64,000 nt of DNA from Lepus europaeus (Eukaryota > Chordata > Mammalia > Lagomorpha > Leporidae): the NCBI RefSeq assembly GCF_033115175.1, contig NC_084834.1, positions 83,250,462-83,314,461 of the forward strand. The letters run 5' to 3'. How positions within the stretch are numbered: the stretch's first letter is position 1; each line of letters starts with the position of its first letter. Position numbers and translations under genes: made by a program. Below are positions 43,701 to 58,400 of the stretch, piece after piece. Under the pieces are notes generated by a model. The model saw nothing but the letters and a program-made list of their open reading frames with translations, was not told where the DNA came from and made no database searches.

Positions 43701-46700
43701 CTGCAGAGTCAGCATTTCTCATACCCAACTCATCACCACCACCACCATTATTTAAGTCATAAGCACATGGTTGCCCCACAAATAAAATGGGCCATAAATA
43801 CTAAGCTTCTGCTTATCAAAGTAATGTATATAAAAGTTTGTGCTTAAACTAACACATTTCAACATAGTTTTTTGGAAATAAAGAACAGATGGAGATTATT
43901 TCAGACCACAAGAACTAGGCTTTGAAGTGAAAATGACATTTGAATTGAGCCCTTTAAAGTATGCCTGGAATTTCAAGTGCAAGACTGGGCCTAAGCAGTC
44001 TTTTTCTGAACTTCACATGCATCAGGATCAGCGGGCTCATTAAAACACACATTGCTCAATCTCCATTCCAGAAATTTAAATTCAGGGAGCCTAGAATAGG
44101 GCTCAAGAATTTGCTTTCTGGGGCCAGCGCTGTGGCACAGTGGGTTAACACCCTGGCCTGAAGTGCCGCCATCCACTATGGGCGCCGGTTCGAGACCTGG
44201 CTGCTCCACTTCCGATCCAGCTCTCTGCTATGGCCTGGGAAAGCAGTAGAAGATGGCCCAGGTCCTTGGGCCTCTGTACCCACTCCAGGTTCCTGGCTTT
44301 GGATTGGTACAGCTCTGACCATTGTGGCCAACTGGGGAGTGAACCAGCAGTTGGAAGACTCCTCTCTCTCTGCCTCTCCTTATCTCTGTGTGTAAATCTG
44401 ACTTTAAAATTAAAAAAAAAAAAAATCTTTTTTTTAAAAAATTGATAGCTGAAGTTTCATGTGGAAGTCAAAGCAGGGAGGAAAATGAGTGACAAGAACC
44501 TATGATAGGGTCGGCATGGTGGCATAGTGGGTAAAGCTGCCGCCTGCAGTGCTAGCATCCTGTATAGGCGCCAAATCAAGTCCTGGGTACTCCAGATCCG
44601 ATCTAGCTCTCTGCTGTAGCTTAGGAAAGCAGCAGAATATGGCCCAAGTGCTTGGGCCCCTGCACCCGTGTGAGAGACCCAAAAGGAACTCCTGCTCCTG
44701 GCTTCAGATCGGCGCAGCTCCAGCCATTGCAGCCATTTGGAGAATGAACCAGTGGGTAGAAGACCTCCCTGTCTGTCTCTGCCTCCGCCCCTGCCTTTCT
44801 GGAACTCTGCCTTTCAAATAACTAAATAAATCATTTAAAAAAAAATCTATGATAGATTCTGAAATACTAAAGCATTTGTTTTCATTAACTGCTTTTTTTG
44901 AGGTATAATTTACATACAGTTTACCCACTATCTGTATACAGTTCTTGATTTTTAGAAAATTTATACAGTTGTACAAAAGCAATTTATTTTAGAATGCTTT
45001 TGCACTGAATTATTTGAAATTGACAACAGTGAGGGGCAGGAGTTTGGCACAGTGGCTGAAGCCCACTTGAGAGACACGTGCCATATGGGGGTGCCTGGTG
45101 TGGGTCCTGGCAACTCGTTTCCTGCTAATGCACTATGGAAAGCAGTGGGTGATAGGCTCCAGTATTTGGGTCTCTGCCATTATTGCGGGAGACCTAGATG
45201 GAATTCTGGACTCCTGGCTTCAATCTGGCCAGCCCTGGTTGTTACAGGAATTTGGGGAGTGAGCCAGTGGATGGAAGATGTCTGCCTCTCTGTGCCGTTC
45301 AAATAAAATGAAAATAAATAGGGGCTGGCACTGTGGCGTAGTGAGTAAAGCTGCCACCAGCAGTGTAGCATCCCATATGCATGCTGGTTTGAGTCCCGGC
45401 TGCTCCACTTCCAATCCAGCTCTCTGCTATGGCCTGGGAAAGCAGGAGAAAATGGCCCAAGTCCTTGGGCCCCTGCAGCCTTGTGGGAGACCCGGAGGAA
45501 GCTCCCGGCTCCTGGCTTTGGATAGGCCCAGCTCTGGCTGTTGTGGCCATTGAGGAGTGAACCAGCGGTTGGGAGACTTGTCTCTCTTTCTCTGCCTCTG
45601 CCTCTCTGTAGCTCCGTCTTTCAAACAAATAAGTAAATCTTAAAAAATAAATAAATAAATTGAAACCAGTGAGAAAATATTTAGAAAGACCAATGATTTA
45701 TGAGCAAAAATAATGATTAACAAAAGACAGAAACAAGAACCTCTATTATTTTAAACTGTTAGTCTCTAAGCTGAAAACAAATTCTCAGTAAAAATTGCAA
45801 AAAAGCTATTCTTTTTACACAGTATATTATATCTGTAAATTATTGCAATATTGATTGAATTACCAAAAGATCGGAAAGATACCTAAAAAGTTGAGGTTAA
45901 GTAAATGAATGGTGGCACTTTTTTCTAAAGAAACCTGGTATAGCTGAAAAGAAAGAACAGGATGACATTTAGGTACTGTAAGGACAGATCTTTAGGGTAT
46001 TTGTGACAATAAGGCATAGCTAGTGGAATATACATATATATACATATATATTCTGATTTGCTTGCATTTTCACTAAAAAGGGAAGATCAGAAGAAATAAT
46101 AAAAGTGGTTGGTAATAATGTAAGTAGATAAAGGAGTCAATGAGACTGAATGGGAGTAAAGATGGAAGCTAGTCTTCCCTGGATACTATTGCATTTTTCT
46201 TTGATTTTTCAAGCATAGAAACATTTTGACTACTATAAACAAACTCTGAATGTAGGAAATTAAATTAAGCATATTCATGATCATAAAGTGCATCGTTGTA
46301 TTCCACAGATTTGGCCGGAAAAACGGAAATGGAACAATGTCAAGTTGATGCTATTGTGGACACGCTGGATGATTTCATGTCACGTTTTCCTTGGGCAGAG
46401 AAAAATCAAGATAGAAAAGTAATGTGGTCACTGGATATTACTATTATTAATCATATACCTCTTGCCAGAAATTGTGTTCAGTGCTGTTAAAAACTTCTTT
46501 CTCGTGTTAAGTCATATGCATGCGTAGTTTTAAAACATCAAATTATATTAAAAGTTTAAAGCAAAGTATAGCATTTCTCTGCTTCTCACATTAACCCCTC
46601 ACTGGATGCAACCTTTTTCATCCTTTTAGATGTCTCTTTAGGATTTGCACTCTCCATATTTCTATATTTCTATATGATATGTAAATATGGCTTTCTTTGA

Positions 46701-49700
46701 TTCACCAAATTTAGACAGTTTCTATGGAGTTTGTACAATGGCAATAAGAATTCACTTCTTGGGGCTGGCGTGGTGGTTAAGCTGTGGCCTGAAACACAGG
46801 TCTCTCATATGAGCACAAGTTTAAGGTGCTCCACTTTCAATCCAACTCCCTACTAAGGTGCCTGGGAAAGCAGCAGCAGATGACTCAAGTACTTAGACTT
46901 GTATAGAGTTCCAGGCTCTTGGTTTCAGCCTGGCCTATCCCTAGCCATTGCAGCCATTTGGGGAGTGAGCCAGAAGATGGAAGAGCTCTCTCTGTTTCTC
47001 TCTTCCAATCTGTCTGTAACTGTACCTTTCAAATAAATACATAATTCTTTAAAAAAAAAAATCACCATTTACAGTCATTTCTGCTTCCCTTTTCCAAGCT
47101 CCAAATAGGATAATATTAAAAATTTTTCAGCCGGCGCCGTGGCTTAACAGGCTAATCCTCTGCCTTGTGGCGCCAGCACACCGGGTTCTAGTCCCAGTTG
47201 GGGCGCCGGATTTTATCCTGGTTGCCCCTCTTCCAGGCCAGCTTTCTGCTATGGCCTGAGAAGGCAGAAGAGGATGGCCCAAGTCCTTGGGCCCTGCACC
47301 CGCATGGGAGACCAGGAGAAGCACCTGGCTCCTGGCTTCGGATCAGCGAGATGTGCCGGCCACAGCGGCCATTGGAGGGTGAACCAACGGCAAAATGGAA
47401 GACCTTTCTCTCTGTCTCTCTCATTATCCACTCTGCTTGTCAAAAAAAATTTTTTTTTTCAGTTAAGTCAATATTTAGTGACTACATTATTATTAGTCAT
47501 ATGCAAATATTACACAGAATTGTATTATATTTTAATACTATTTCCTTTTATAGTTTGCTTAATTCTTTTTATTGCTGAAACTTCTCACACTGTCCAATGT
47601 CCATGATTTTCCACAAGGTCACTGACCTCAGATTCTCTATTATTTTCACTGCTTCCTTGGAGTGATCTGGTTTGCTCTGTTTTTCCTTTATGGAGCTCTC
47701 TAGGTTTTCTGCACAGCTGTCTTCCCTGGATCTCCCTGTGCTGCCGTCCCAGTAGTGCCTTTCTCCTGAGCTGGAGCCCTGTTTCCTGAATGGTGCCCTC
47801 CTCTGTTTACTCCATTGTTTGTCTGGCGCACATCCTCTAGTATCCTAAAAGTGGTCAGGAGGTGAGGTGAGGTGAGGACAGGTGGAGTGTGTTTATCCTG
47901 TGACTCACAGCGTTGGTTTCATTGTCCTCCACAGGGGGTGCCCTGTTGCTCTCCTGCTTCCTTATAACCACTCTGGATGTCTCTTTTACCACTTCCTGGG
48001 CTTGTTCTCCCGTACTCTATCCTGTTTGTGTGGAGCGATCCTCCCATAGCTGACTGATCATAGGAAACAAAAGTTTGGGGCTTTAATGTCTTTATTTCCT
48101 TTTGCTATTTGCTTTTTAGTTTGGGTATGGATTTCTATGTTGAAAATAATATTTCAGTAGTGTTTGGGAGATGTCATCTATGGTTATCTAGCTGTTACAA
48201 AACCTAAACTAATGCAATTCCTGACATTTTGTATGTGATATCTTTTCCCCCTCTACAGCTAGAACACTCGTCCCTAGAGTTCTAAAGCTGTACAGTGAGC
48301 TGCAGGATTTGCTTTCCCTCCCTTATGCTGTCTCCTTACCAGGCTTAATCAAGCTCAGACTTGGATCCAGGAATTCAAGGAAATGTCTGAATTATTCCAC
48401 TTATGATATCTTCCACCTTTATTTGCTTTGTTTCATTACATTAAAATTTCTGTTATTCATATATTGGTTATCTCTCATTTTCCTTTAATGTTACTTTCAG
48501 AAAGAATTCTCTAACTTTCTCAACTTTCATCTTAAATTTTAAATGCCTGATATTGTGTTCTTAGATTGATAAGGACTCTGTTATGGTGCGGTTCCTTCTG
48601 TAAAGTATCGTTTTATTTGTATTTAATGGACATAACATCATCTCCCTGCCTAGGATATGTCTGAGAACTTGCTTTTGTGCCCTTCTTGGTGTCTGTCTTT
48701 CCTCTGAAGTAGGACCATTCTTTAGAATGCATGATAAAAAACAAGGAAGTTAAAAAGTTTACTCAAAACTCTCAGCGTGTAAATGGGGTTTGTGGATTTC
48801 GAGTATCTGGAGGCCATTTTCGGGAGGCTTCCCAAGGTCGTCAGGGATCTTGCACCATGATTTCTAGAGAAGACTTCCAGGCTGTAGCCCAGAGGTAAAG
48901 GCCTGGCTGCCAGTGTTCCAGAGACAAGTGCGAACACGAGGGCTGGGAGCCTCCGAACTGAGCCTTCAGCGGGCAAGTGTTCACTTAATGCTCCTCTATT
49001 TAACACAGCGCGGGTGACATCTCCGGGCCGGAGACCATCTACAAATGCTTCCCCATCAAGTCTGCTGAGAATCCCGAGGGGCGGCTGCAGGGTGAAATGA
49101 AGGAAAAACCTCGTGCGCAAGCGGCTTCTCTCATAGTTCTCCACCAACTCCCGTTATGTCCCCTCCCGCATCTTTTAACCCCGGTTCTAGGTGCGCCCTG
49201 CACCCCCACCCCCACCCCGGCCGGGCTGTCTGAGGGTTTCATGTGGTGGACTGGCTTGCTTCTCCACTTTCCATGCTGGGTGCCACTCGGCCATCTGCTC
49301 TAAAGCTTCCGATTTTTCTTACATTTCTCTCTTCTCCTTTCCACCTCCATGTGGGTTCTGGGTTTTTTATTTTAGTTTTTTAATGCATTACTGTGGTTTT
49401 GGGATAAAAGCACTATTATGTATGTGGTTAAATCCATCCTCTTTAGCCAGGACTCTAAATGAGCCATCTTGATTCCATCTTGCTGGCTTTAGGGCTCTCA
49501 TCACAATGTCTATTCTCCCTGTCTGTTGCCCTACTCCCTGTGCCCTACTCCCTACTCGGCTGTGTCAGTGGGCAGAAATCCTGTCGGTGTTGTTCTGTTG
49601 ATACGCCACGCCCGACCCTCCTAGTACCTTTCACATGGAAGGCAGCAAGCATGCGTTGAAAGGGCGATTGGAGAGCTCTGTTTGTCACTCCCCGTGAGCC

Positions 49701-52384
49701 ACGGTTACATGGATGACCGCAGGCCGCCATCTCTGGTCTCCCTGGGAGGAGGGCTGTTTATCGTCCCACTGACGATCCAGATGAAGAAACGGAGAGCGTG
49801 GTGACAGAGTCACCCAGACTCACGCAACTGACAGAACAGTGAGCAAATGCAGACGGCCCAGCTCTGGAATCCACAGACTATGTACCTATGTACCAACTGC
49901 TTACATGAGCAGCTAATTTCCAGAGCATCCCCTTAGGATGAAACGGATGCTCTCCTTATGTTCCAGTGAAGACATTGCGATGCAAGTCGTTGAGCCAGTA
50001 AGTGGTGCCTAAGGAAGGGAAATCCCAGTCACTCGGGCTCAGACCCGTGTGCTTAGCCTCTGGGTCTGGTGCTCAGTGCCCCCCAAAGCAGCTGTGCGTG
50101 AATATGCATGGGCAAGCTAAAGCCAAGGCCTGCAGCCAAAAGCCGCAGCACAGAACAGCAAATGGCAGTTTATCGATTTACTTAAGCACATTTATTCTAA
50201 ATACTGTTTATTTAACTTGGACCTTCTGATCTGAGTAGAAATAATTTGGAAATAAATGTATTTACCCTTACTGACTCGGTGTGAGGGGCACACACACACT
50301 TACTGCCCCTAAGCAGGACAAAGTCTTGAAGAAGAGTTCAGCTTGGAGCATGGGACTATAACGAGACTTTTGGATATAAATACACCCTGGGCACTGGAAT
50401 CCGAATTCCAGCCTTGAATCTTGATGCCCTTCTTTGCGGTCACTGAGCTCCTATTTATAGCTCCAACTCTTTGTAAAATAGGGATGTAACAGATCTGCTT
50501 TGAAGAGGGTTGGGAGAATTGAGTGGTAGCAGATGTGCCAATGGCCAGGAAGAACGTGGTCCATAAACACCGGGTATTATAACACATGCAATGTTATCCT
50601 ACAGCTCAGGGCTAATTGACTTTCTTTATATCTGTTAAGCGTGGCATCTCTTTTACATATCCGTATAAATGCAGAGACAAGTAGATACATGCTCCGCAAT
50701 TTCAGAAAGTGTTTACAGCTTTCTCTTCCATGGGCCAGTGACTCCACTGAGGGACGGGTTATCAGCTTCTCAACTTGTTCTTCTCCTTTTCTCTATTGTC
50801 TACCCCTCTGTGGCCAAGGCTTGCACTACAACAGAGGCCATTGCCTACAGGAAACTGTTCTTTGAACATATGATGAGAGTAACAATCTTCCTTTCTATTA
50901 GAAAAATGATGCTGTTACACACCACCTACCTCAAAAACCCATTTCACAGGACATTCGATATACAAGTTCATGAATAATAAAGCATGTGAAGAGAGAACAT
51001 GTCACAGAAACGGTGTTGATGGCCACAGACTATTTAATTAACAAGTTGTGGCCAGAAGTATACAATAAATAGTGCTCAGTGTGTGTTTCATCCCTTAGTC
51101 TCTCTGTGGTGAGTTGCACTGCTGCCACCTTGTGGTCAGGTAAAAAAACTCAAAGGCAATTATTGACACAGTTAAGATGGATAGTGAAAATATTGCTACT
51201 GTATGAGCTTTATGAAGATTGCACAAGAATTATAGGTGTTTCAGCATTTGTTACTGCAAACTTCTATTTCCAATTCTAAAAATCAGTGGCAAATACGTCT
51301 CTGGACATTGGTCTCCATAACAATCCTTGAACTTGCCATTTGTGCTACTTTGGCTATTTGATGTGTGTGTGTTCAGTTTCCTCGTTTGAAGAGCAGATCA
51401 GGGATTGAGGATGAGCAGGATTGAGGGGAATCCTGATGGCACAGTCCCAACACTAAATACTTTCAGTAGTGTGGATTTGGATAAATATACAAACCTCCCT
51501 ATATCCCTAAAAGCCATTTGCTAGAACACGATAGCAGTGACATCTCAGAGTGAAAAAAACACCTGCTTCCTAACTCTTTGGAAGAGAAGGCAGGGGATTT
51601 CTGAGTCTACCAGGTATGATAAATGGCTATCTATGATTTATCATTAAAGTATATTAAATTATAAAGATTGCTGACCATGCAAAAGTTTTGCATCAAAATG
51701 TCACCTCATTGCTCTGACCAAAGACTGGCTCTTCTGGTTGTAACTCCTCCCTGCAAAGCACTTCCTCGACCTCCTTTCTGAAAGAAGACCCAAGGCAGAG
51801 TGGCCTTTCCTTTCTGTTTCCTATTGTTAAATAGGCTACTTGGAGAAAAAGGGAGTTTACATGTGAACAGAATGTTTAGGATGGCAAGGTCTGATGGGCA
51901 TTTTCAGTACTGTATTTAAGAAAAAAATAGTACAGCTAGGAGCCGCTGACACTGTCTCATGTTTTATGTGGTCTGTCCATAAAATTCCATTTTTTTGGTT
52001 TCTAAGAATGTTCATCTAACAGAAAAGAATGCTGTAAATATTTATAACAAAATTTTTAGGCCAAAAAAAAGAGAAAGAGGTTTTTAGAAACAAGTTAACA
52101 TAAAAAGTGGTTTTACGTAAAACATCAATTGTCTTTTATATTTTGATAAGCATCAGTACCAGCTTTAATTTGTAACATGGTTTGTGGCATTGGAAGAAAA
52201 GGAATCTGTGATTGCTGAAGTGAATTGTTATAAATGCAAAGAGATGATAAAATATTAAAAAACATTTTCTAAAAAAGTATATTAAAATATACATCAGGGG
52301 AAAGATGCATAGTCAAATATTATATTTTTAACATTTATTGTAAAAATTTATTTGTTTGAAAGTCATAGTTAGAGAAAGAGAGGC

Positions 52385-52415
<31 letters not shown>

Positions 52416-55400
52416 CAAAGAGACAGAGAGAGAGACAAAGAGAGAGGTCTTTCATCTGCTGATTCACTCCCCAGTTGGCCGCAACAGCCAGAGCTGAATC
52501 GATCCAAAGCCAGGAGCCAGGAGCTTCCTCCAGGTCTCCAACATGGGTGCAGGGACCAACAACTTGGGCCATCTTCTACTGCTTTCCCAAGCCATAGCAG
52601 AGAGCTGGATTGGAAGTGGAGCAGCTGGGTCTTGAACCAGCGACTATATGGGATGCCGGCACTGCAGGTGGTGGCTTTACCCACTATACCACAGCGCCGG
52701 CCCCTATATTTAATATATTTTTAAAAGGTTTATTTTATATGTTTGAAAAGCAGAGTGACAGAAAGAAAAGATATCTTCCATCTGCTGGTTCACTTCCAAA
52801 ATGGCTGCAACAGCCAACCAGGAGCCAGGAACTCCATCCGGGTCTCCCAAGTGAACAGTGGGGTCCCAAGTTCCATCCTCTGCTGCTTTCCCAAGTGCAT
52901 GAGCAGGGAGCTGGATTGGGAGCTGAGCAGCTGGGACTTATACTGGCACTGTGATATGGCATGCCAATGTCTGGGGCAGCAGCTTAACCTGCTACACCAC
53001 AATGATGGGCCCACTGTTTTCTTTATACTCTTAGATTAATGTTCTTTAAAATGAGTTTTAATAATTGCTATGCTGTTTACTAATTGGCATTTGATTAGAC
53101 TGAGATAAATCATCAGACTGTAGAGAGACTGGACTAAAGGAGAAGTCTGTAGCACAGATTATAAGATTTTAATTTGGTACTGCTTATACACACGAACACT
53201 TGAAGCTGTGGAAATGCAAATTAGAACAGGTGCACACACTGACGGTTTGAAACACTGTCTACCAGCCACATCCAGTTCCTCTCTAGCCATTCTAAGACAG
53301 CCAACTTGGCCATGACCTGAGCTAAACTGAACAGTGAGAAGTGTCACATGGTTTGGGGCCACTATCCCTCAGCTCACAGATTCTGTGGAAGCAGCAAAAG
53401 GATTCACACATTTTCTTTAAAACTATGAACGTAGTTCAATGGTAGAACACTTCCTGCACAAAGGTGACACAGAACAGGGGGAGGATTATAAAGCTGTGAT
53501 AATAACAAGCTTCCTAAGCCTTAGTTTCAAAAGTGGGCAAATGTATGTAAATATGTATTGATGTTTTTGCCAACTTACTTTGCAAATATAACTGTCGTAT
53601 AGCAATGTAGTTTAGTGATACTCATAATAGGAAGTAAATCAGCTAACCAGTAAGCTAGGTAGTTACCTACCATATGACTTAGTTTAATAAAGCTTGGATT
53701 TTATTATAGGTTCTTTATAACTGTGTTCATGACTTTGGAGGTTCACAGTCCAAGATTGGGCATCCCTGTGGTCTGGTATCTGATGGGCTGAGGGATGGTG
53801 GAATGAGTGTGGAAGAGGATCACAAGGCGAGCCAGAAAGCGCACTCAGGGGTGCCGTCTTACCTTAGAAAGCTATCCTGGGAGCCGGCGCTGAGGCCCAG
53901 TGGGTTAAAGCCCCGTCCTGCAGTGCCGGCTTCTCATAGGGCGCCAGTTCGAGTTCTGGCTGCCCCACCTCCAATCCAGCTCCCTGCTAATGCACCTGTG
54001 AAGGCAGTGAAGGATGGCTCAAGTCCTTGGGCCCCTGCACCCACACCGGAGCCTGGAGGAAGCTCCTGGCTCCTGACCTTGCCCTAACCCAATCCTGGCT
54101 GTTGCAGCCATTTAGGGAGTGAACCAGCAGTTGGAAGATGTATCTCTCTCCCCTCTCTCTGTGTATCTCTGCCTTTCAAATAAATAAATAAATCTTTAAA
54201 AGAAATATTCAAGGCAGGCAAATCTCATACAATGGCAGGCCAAACAAGAAAAATCCAGAAAGGCCTGAGAGTATAACAGCTATCCATCAAAGTGCAATGA
54301 GGAAACAAAGAACTTCCAAACTGGAGGAGTCCAGCTGAACAAAAGAAAATGCATTTCCTTACCTTCAATTATATTATTTAACTTTAAGGTAGCTAGGTTC
54401 AGAAAAGGGGCAAGTCTAGGGATCAATAGGTACAATGAAATAATTTTTCATTACTCATTTTTCATTATTCAAATATTAAGATTAAAAATTATTCCTTAAG
54501 TTTCATGGATGAAACATTTGCTCATTCTACACAAACTGTAAAATTGGAACCACAAAAGTATTTATTTTTTAGTCCATAGTAATTAAGGGATGACTAAGAT
54601 CTACAGAGAATCAGATCAATCTGCCAATGTTGAAAATTTGAAAAAACATGCAGCAACATATTTCTTCCTTTCTAAACTCTTGTGGAAGATTAAAGGCGGA
54701 GAAATCACAGTGACATTGTCTCTCTTTCCTAGAATCAGATGTTTAATGAGCTGCTCACACACGAAGCACCTCATCTTCTGCAAGATTTGGACACCTATTT
54801 AGGAGAAAAAGAATGGTTCATTGGCAACTCTGTGAGTATTGTACATGTTGCAAAGTATGAGCAAATATACAGACACGTGTTTAAATAAAAGGATAAACCA
54901 AAAAGTTATTATAAAAGGGAAAACAATACATGGTTGTGGCACACCAGTGCTGGCAGCCCATACAGGAGCACTAGTTTGAGGCCTTGCTGTTCTGCTTCCA
55001 ATCCTGCTTCCTGCTAATGCGCCTGGGAAGGCAGCACAGGATGCCCAAGTACTTGACCTCTGCCACCCATTTGGGGGCCCAAGATGGAATTCTTGGCTCC
55101 CTGCCTCAGCCTGGCCCAGACACAGCTGTTGCGGCAGTTTGGGGAATGAACCAGAGGATGGAAGATCTCTTTCTTTCTCTCTTTCTCTATAACTCTGCCT
55201 TTCAAACAATGAAGGAAGGAAGGAAAGAACGAATTATTTCAAAAATATAATTTGTAAAATGTCATGTAAAATTAATTTGACTTTATATCTCAAGACAGAC
55301 TCTCATAACAAAAAATAAAAGGCATAACATCATTTTCAGTAACCGTACTTTTGGTGGTACTAGGCACTGTTGAAATTCTTTTTCAGGTGTCATTATGTCT

Positions 55401-58400
55401 CTATTGGAGTATAGAAAAAGAAATTATGGGGGTCAGCGTTGGGGCACAGAGAATTTAGCCACCACCTGTGACATGGGCATCCCATATGGGTGCCAGTCCG
55501 AGTCCCAGCTGCCCCACTTCCAATTTTGCCCCCTGCTAATACATCTGGGAAGGCCACAGAGGATGGCCCACCAGCTTGGGCCTCTGACACCATGAAGGAG
55601 ACCTGGATAGAGTTCCAGGCTCCCTGCTTTGGCCTGGACCTGCCCCAGCCATTGAGAGCGTTTGGGCAGTAAACCAGTAGAGGGAAAATCTCTCTGTGTG
55701 TCTCTGTCACTCTGCCTTTCAAATAAATAAGCAAGTAAATTTTTTTTAAATGGCTTATATAGATGGCATTGAAAACTAGAATCTTTAGTGCAGGAGAAAG
55801 GAGATAGAGACATAGGATTAGTAAGGTTAAGTAAACAATCCTACTCCTCAATTTGAGCAGAGGGAATAGTCTATACTCATGATGTACTTTATCCTAGGTA
55901 AGGAAAACAGAAGCATTTGCTGGCTCTTCTCTTGAAAAGGTGACCAACCCCATAGCCCTGAGCACCTCCAGAAACCACACTGAAATACGGAGAGGAGCAC
56001 GGGCTTCTTGTAGAAATGGCTTGTTCTCAATGGAACCCTGGAAATATAAAAGATCGGCTGGGAATACCTTGTCATACCAGAAGTAAAACACATTGCCCGA
56101 ACTGGAGTTGTATCAAAAGGACTCAGTAGTCCAGTTTTGCTAACTTTCCTTTGGGCAAAGATGGGACAATTCAAGTCTCCATGAGAATGTTGACCACGAT
56201 GGGTTGAATGAATGAGGAGCAGAGGTTATCACAACCACCATCAGGCTTACACACACACACACACACACAGACAGACAGACACGCACACACACACAATCAC
56301 AGAACACAGCTCCATTGCTTACTTTTACAGCACGCCATGGAGCCACATTATTATTCTGTTAAAAACAAAAAGGCGGGAGTGTTGTGCAGAAGGTTAGGCT
56401 GCTGCTTGAGATACTTGCATCCCATATCAGAGTTCCTAGTTCAAGTCAAACTGCTGTGCACTTTCAATCCCGCTACCTGTTACTGTGCACCCGGCGAGGC
56501 AACTGATGGGGCTCAAGGACTTGGGTCCCTGCCACCTATGTGGGACACCCAGATGGAGTGTGCTACTCCTGGCTTCAGCCTGACCCCGTCCATCTGGGGA
56601 ATGAACCAGCATATGAAAGTTTTCATTGTACGGGTAACTCTGCCTTTCAAAACAAGCAAACAATAAAAACTCTTTTTAAAAGGTGGAAGGTTTGAGGCAA
56701 TTATCCTGCCTTTCCTATGCAAATTGTACCTCAAGGTAACAAAAACTTTTGGGCCAAAGTTTCTTTTCATAAAAGTATTCCAGTTAATAAACAGGAAGAA
56801 AAGATAGAAATAAATTATTATAATTGTCCAGCCCCTGAAGAATGAAGGGGCCTAGGTACTAGCCACCTATAATTGCTAGTATCACACAAAAAAGGTGGGA
56901 CAGCCAGATGCCAAGGGCCTCCTGAGAGAAGACTTGCTGAAGCAGCACAGTGAAATCTGACCTGGGTGCAGAGGAAGGCAGCAGGTGTCCCTGCCTCCCA
57001 GGGGGCCGCACACAGAGGGCTCTTACCTGCACTCTCTGTCTCTGTCTGCCCTGTCCAGGGCGTGGCGAAGCAGAAGGAATCTTCCACATCTCTCTTTTCA
57101 GCCTTCAGCCTTGTCACACAGCCCTTCACTTCTCCCCATGGGTTTCTCTCACAGCCCTTCCAATACTGTTCCTTTTTTCTACCTTACTGATTCAAACATT
57201 TCTAAGGCCTCACTCTTTGCTTGTTGGTTTCCCATCATGAAAATGCTTTGTCGATGATCTCTTGGTCCCCTCTCGGAGCGCTTGCAAGGTACACTCCCAC
57301 CTCTGGGCCTTTGCACTTGTTCTTCCCTCTCTGGCCTGCTTGTCCATAGACTGTGGCGTGTCTGGAGCTTTCTGATTGTTCCATGCTTGGCTCCCGTGTC
57401 ACCTGTTAAAGGGCTTCCCTGACCACCTGCTAGTCCACTGTCACTTGGCACATATGCTTGACTTCCTCTTTCCGAACTAAAAGCCTTGGCAGAGAAGGCC
57501 TCGCGTCCCACCTTGCTCTCTATCCAGTCCTCAGCACGCAGGCTCCTGCATGGCGCACAGTAGGAATTCCATCAATACTTGTTGGCCGAACTCCGAACTC
57601 GCTGACTGACAGTCTCTCTTGGCTGACTGATGTTTAGAAAGTAAACTCATGAAACTCCAGCAATGGGCTTTTACTAAAATGCATGCAAAAAGAAAAAGAG
57701 GCTGGCATTTGGCCTGGCCGTGAAGAGGCCCACTTTCCACACTGGAGCACCTGGGTTTCACTCCCAGCTCTGCCTCCCAATTCCCAACTTCCTGCTAATG
57801 CAGACTCTGGGAGGCCGCAGCTGATGGCTCAACTAGTAGACTTCCTGCCACCCACATAGGAGACCTGGACTGAGCTTTCTTCTCCTGGCCTTGGCCCCGT
57901 GGCTGGGGTGGGGGGTGGGGTATTTGGGGGAGTGGAATAGTGGATCGGAGCTCTGTCTCTTGAATGAATAAGAAGAAAATTCCACGAGTGAAATATATAT
58001 AAAATGCATTACACAGAGAGGTGGAGACTGGACCAGGTTACAAGAGTACGGACCATAAGATTTCATGCTAGGAATGCATCTGTAATTAAAAATACCTTAT
58101 ACACTAAGCTGTTAATAGTAAGCTTTGGGTTTGCGGAGCATGGTGTTACTTGTACTTTTCAAATTTCTATCATACACATTTTCTACTTGTGTAATAACAA
58201 ACATTGGGAATTGAGAAGAAATGACCTGTTAAAGAAATTTAATTTTGAAATGGTGATAAAGTTATGCTTTTCCTATTAAAAATCGTTTTTTTAATCTCCT
58301 TTAAACTAGGTAACTTGGGCAGATTTCTACTGGGATATTTGCAGTACTACACTTTTGGCCTTGAAATCTGACTTGCTGGATGTTCATCCCAGATTGGTAA

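Larger units (their letters stand above)
47464..52335 (+). other. 4.9-kb CSINE-free part of HPGDS intron 4
   Basis: No C-repeat in 4.9 kb, the longest such stretch here. It contains two MIRs and a CpG-bearing block at 48,770-49,230. No HPGDS exon is missing, so any function would be regulatory or belong to an unrecognised transcript. Confidence 0.5.

Noticed and set aside
56208-56300. Coding ORF rich in His-Thr
   Set aside because: It is the translation of the (CA)n microsatellite.
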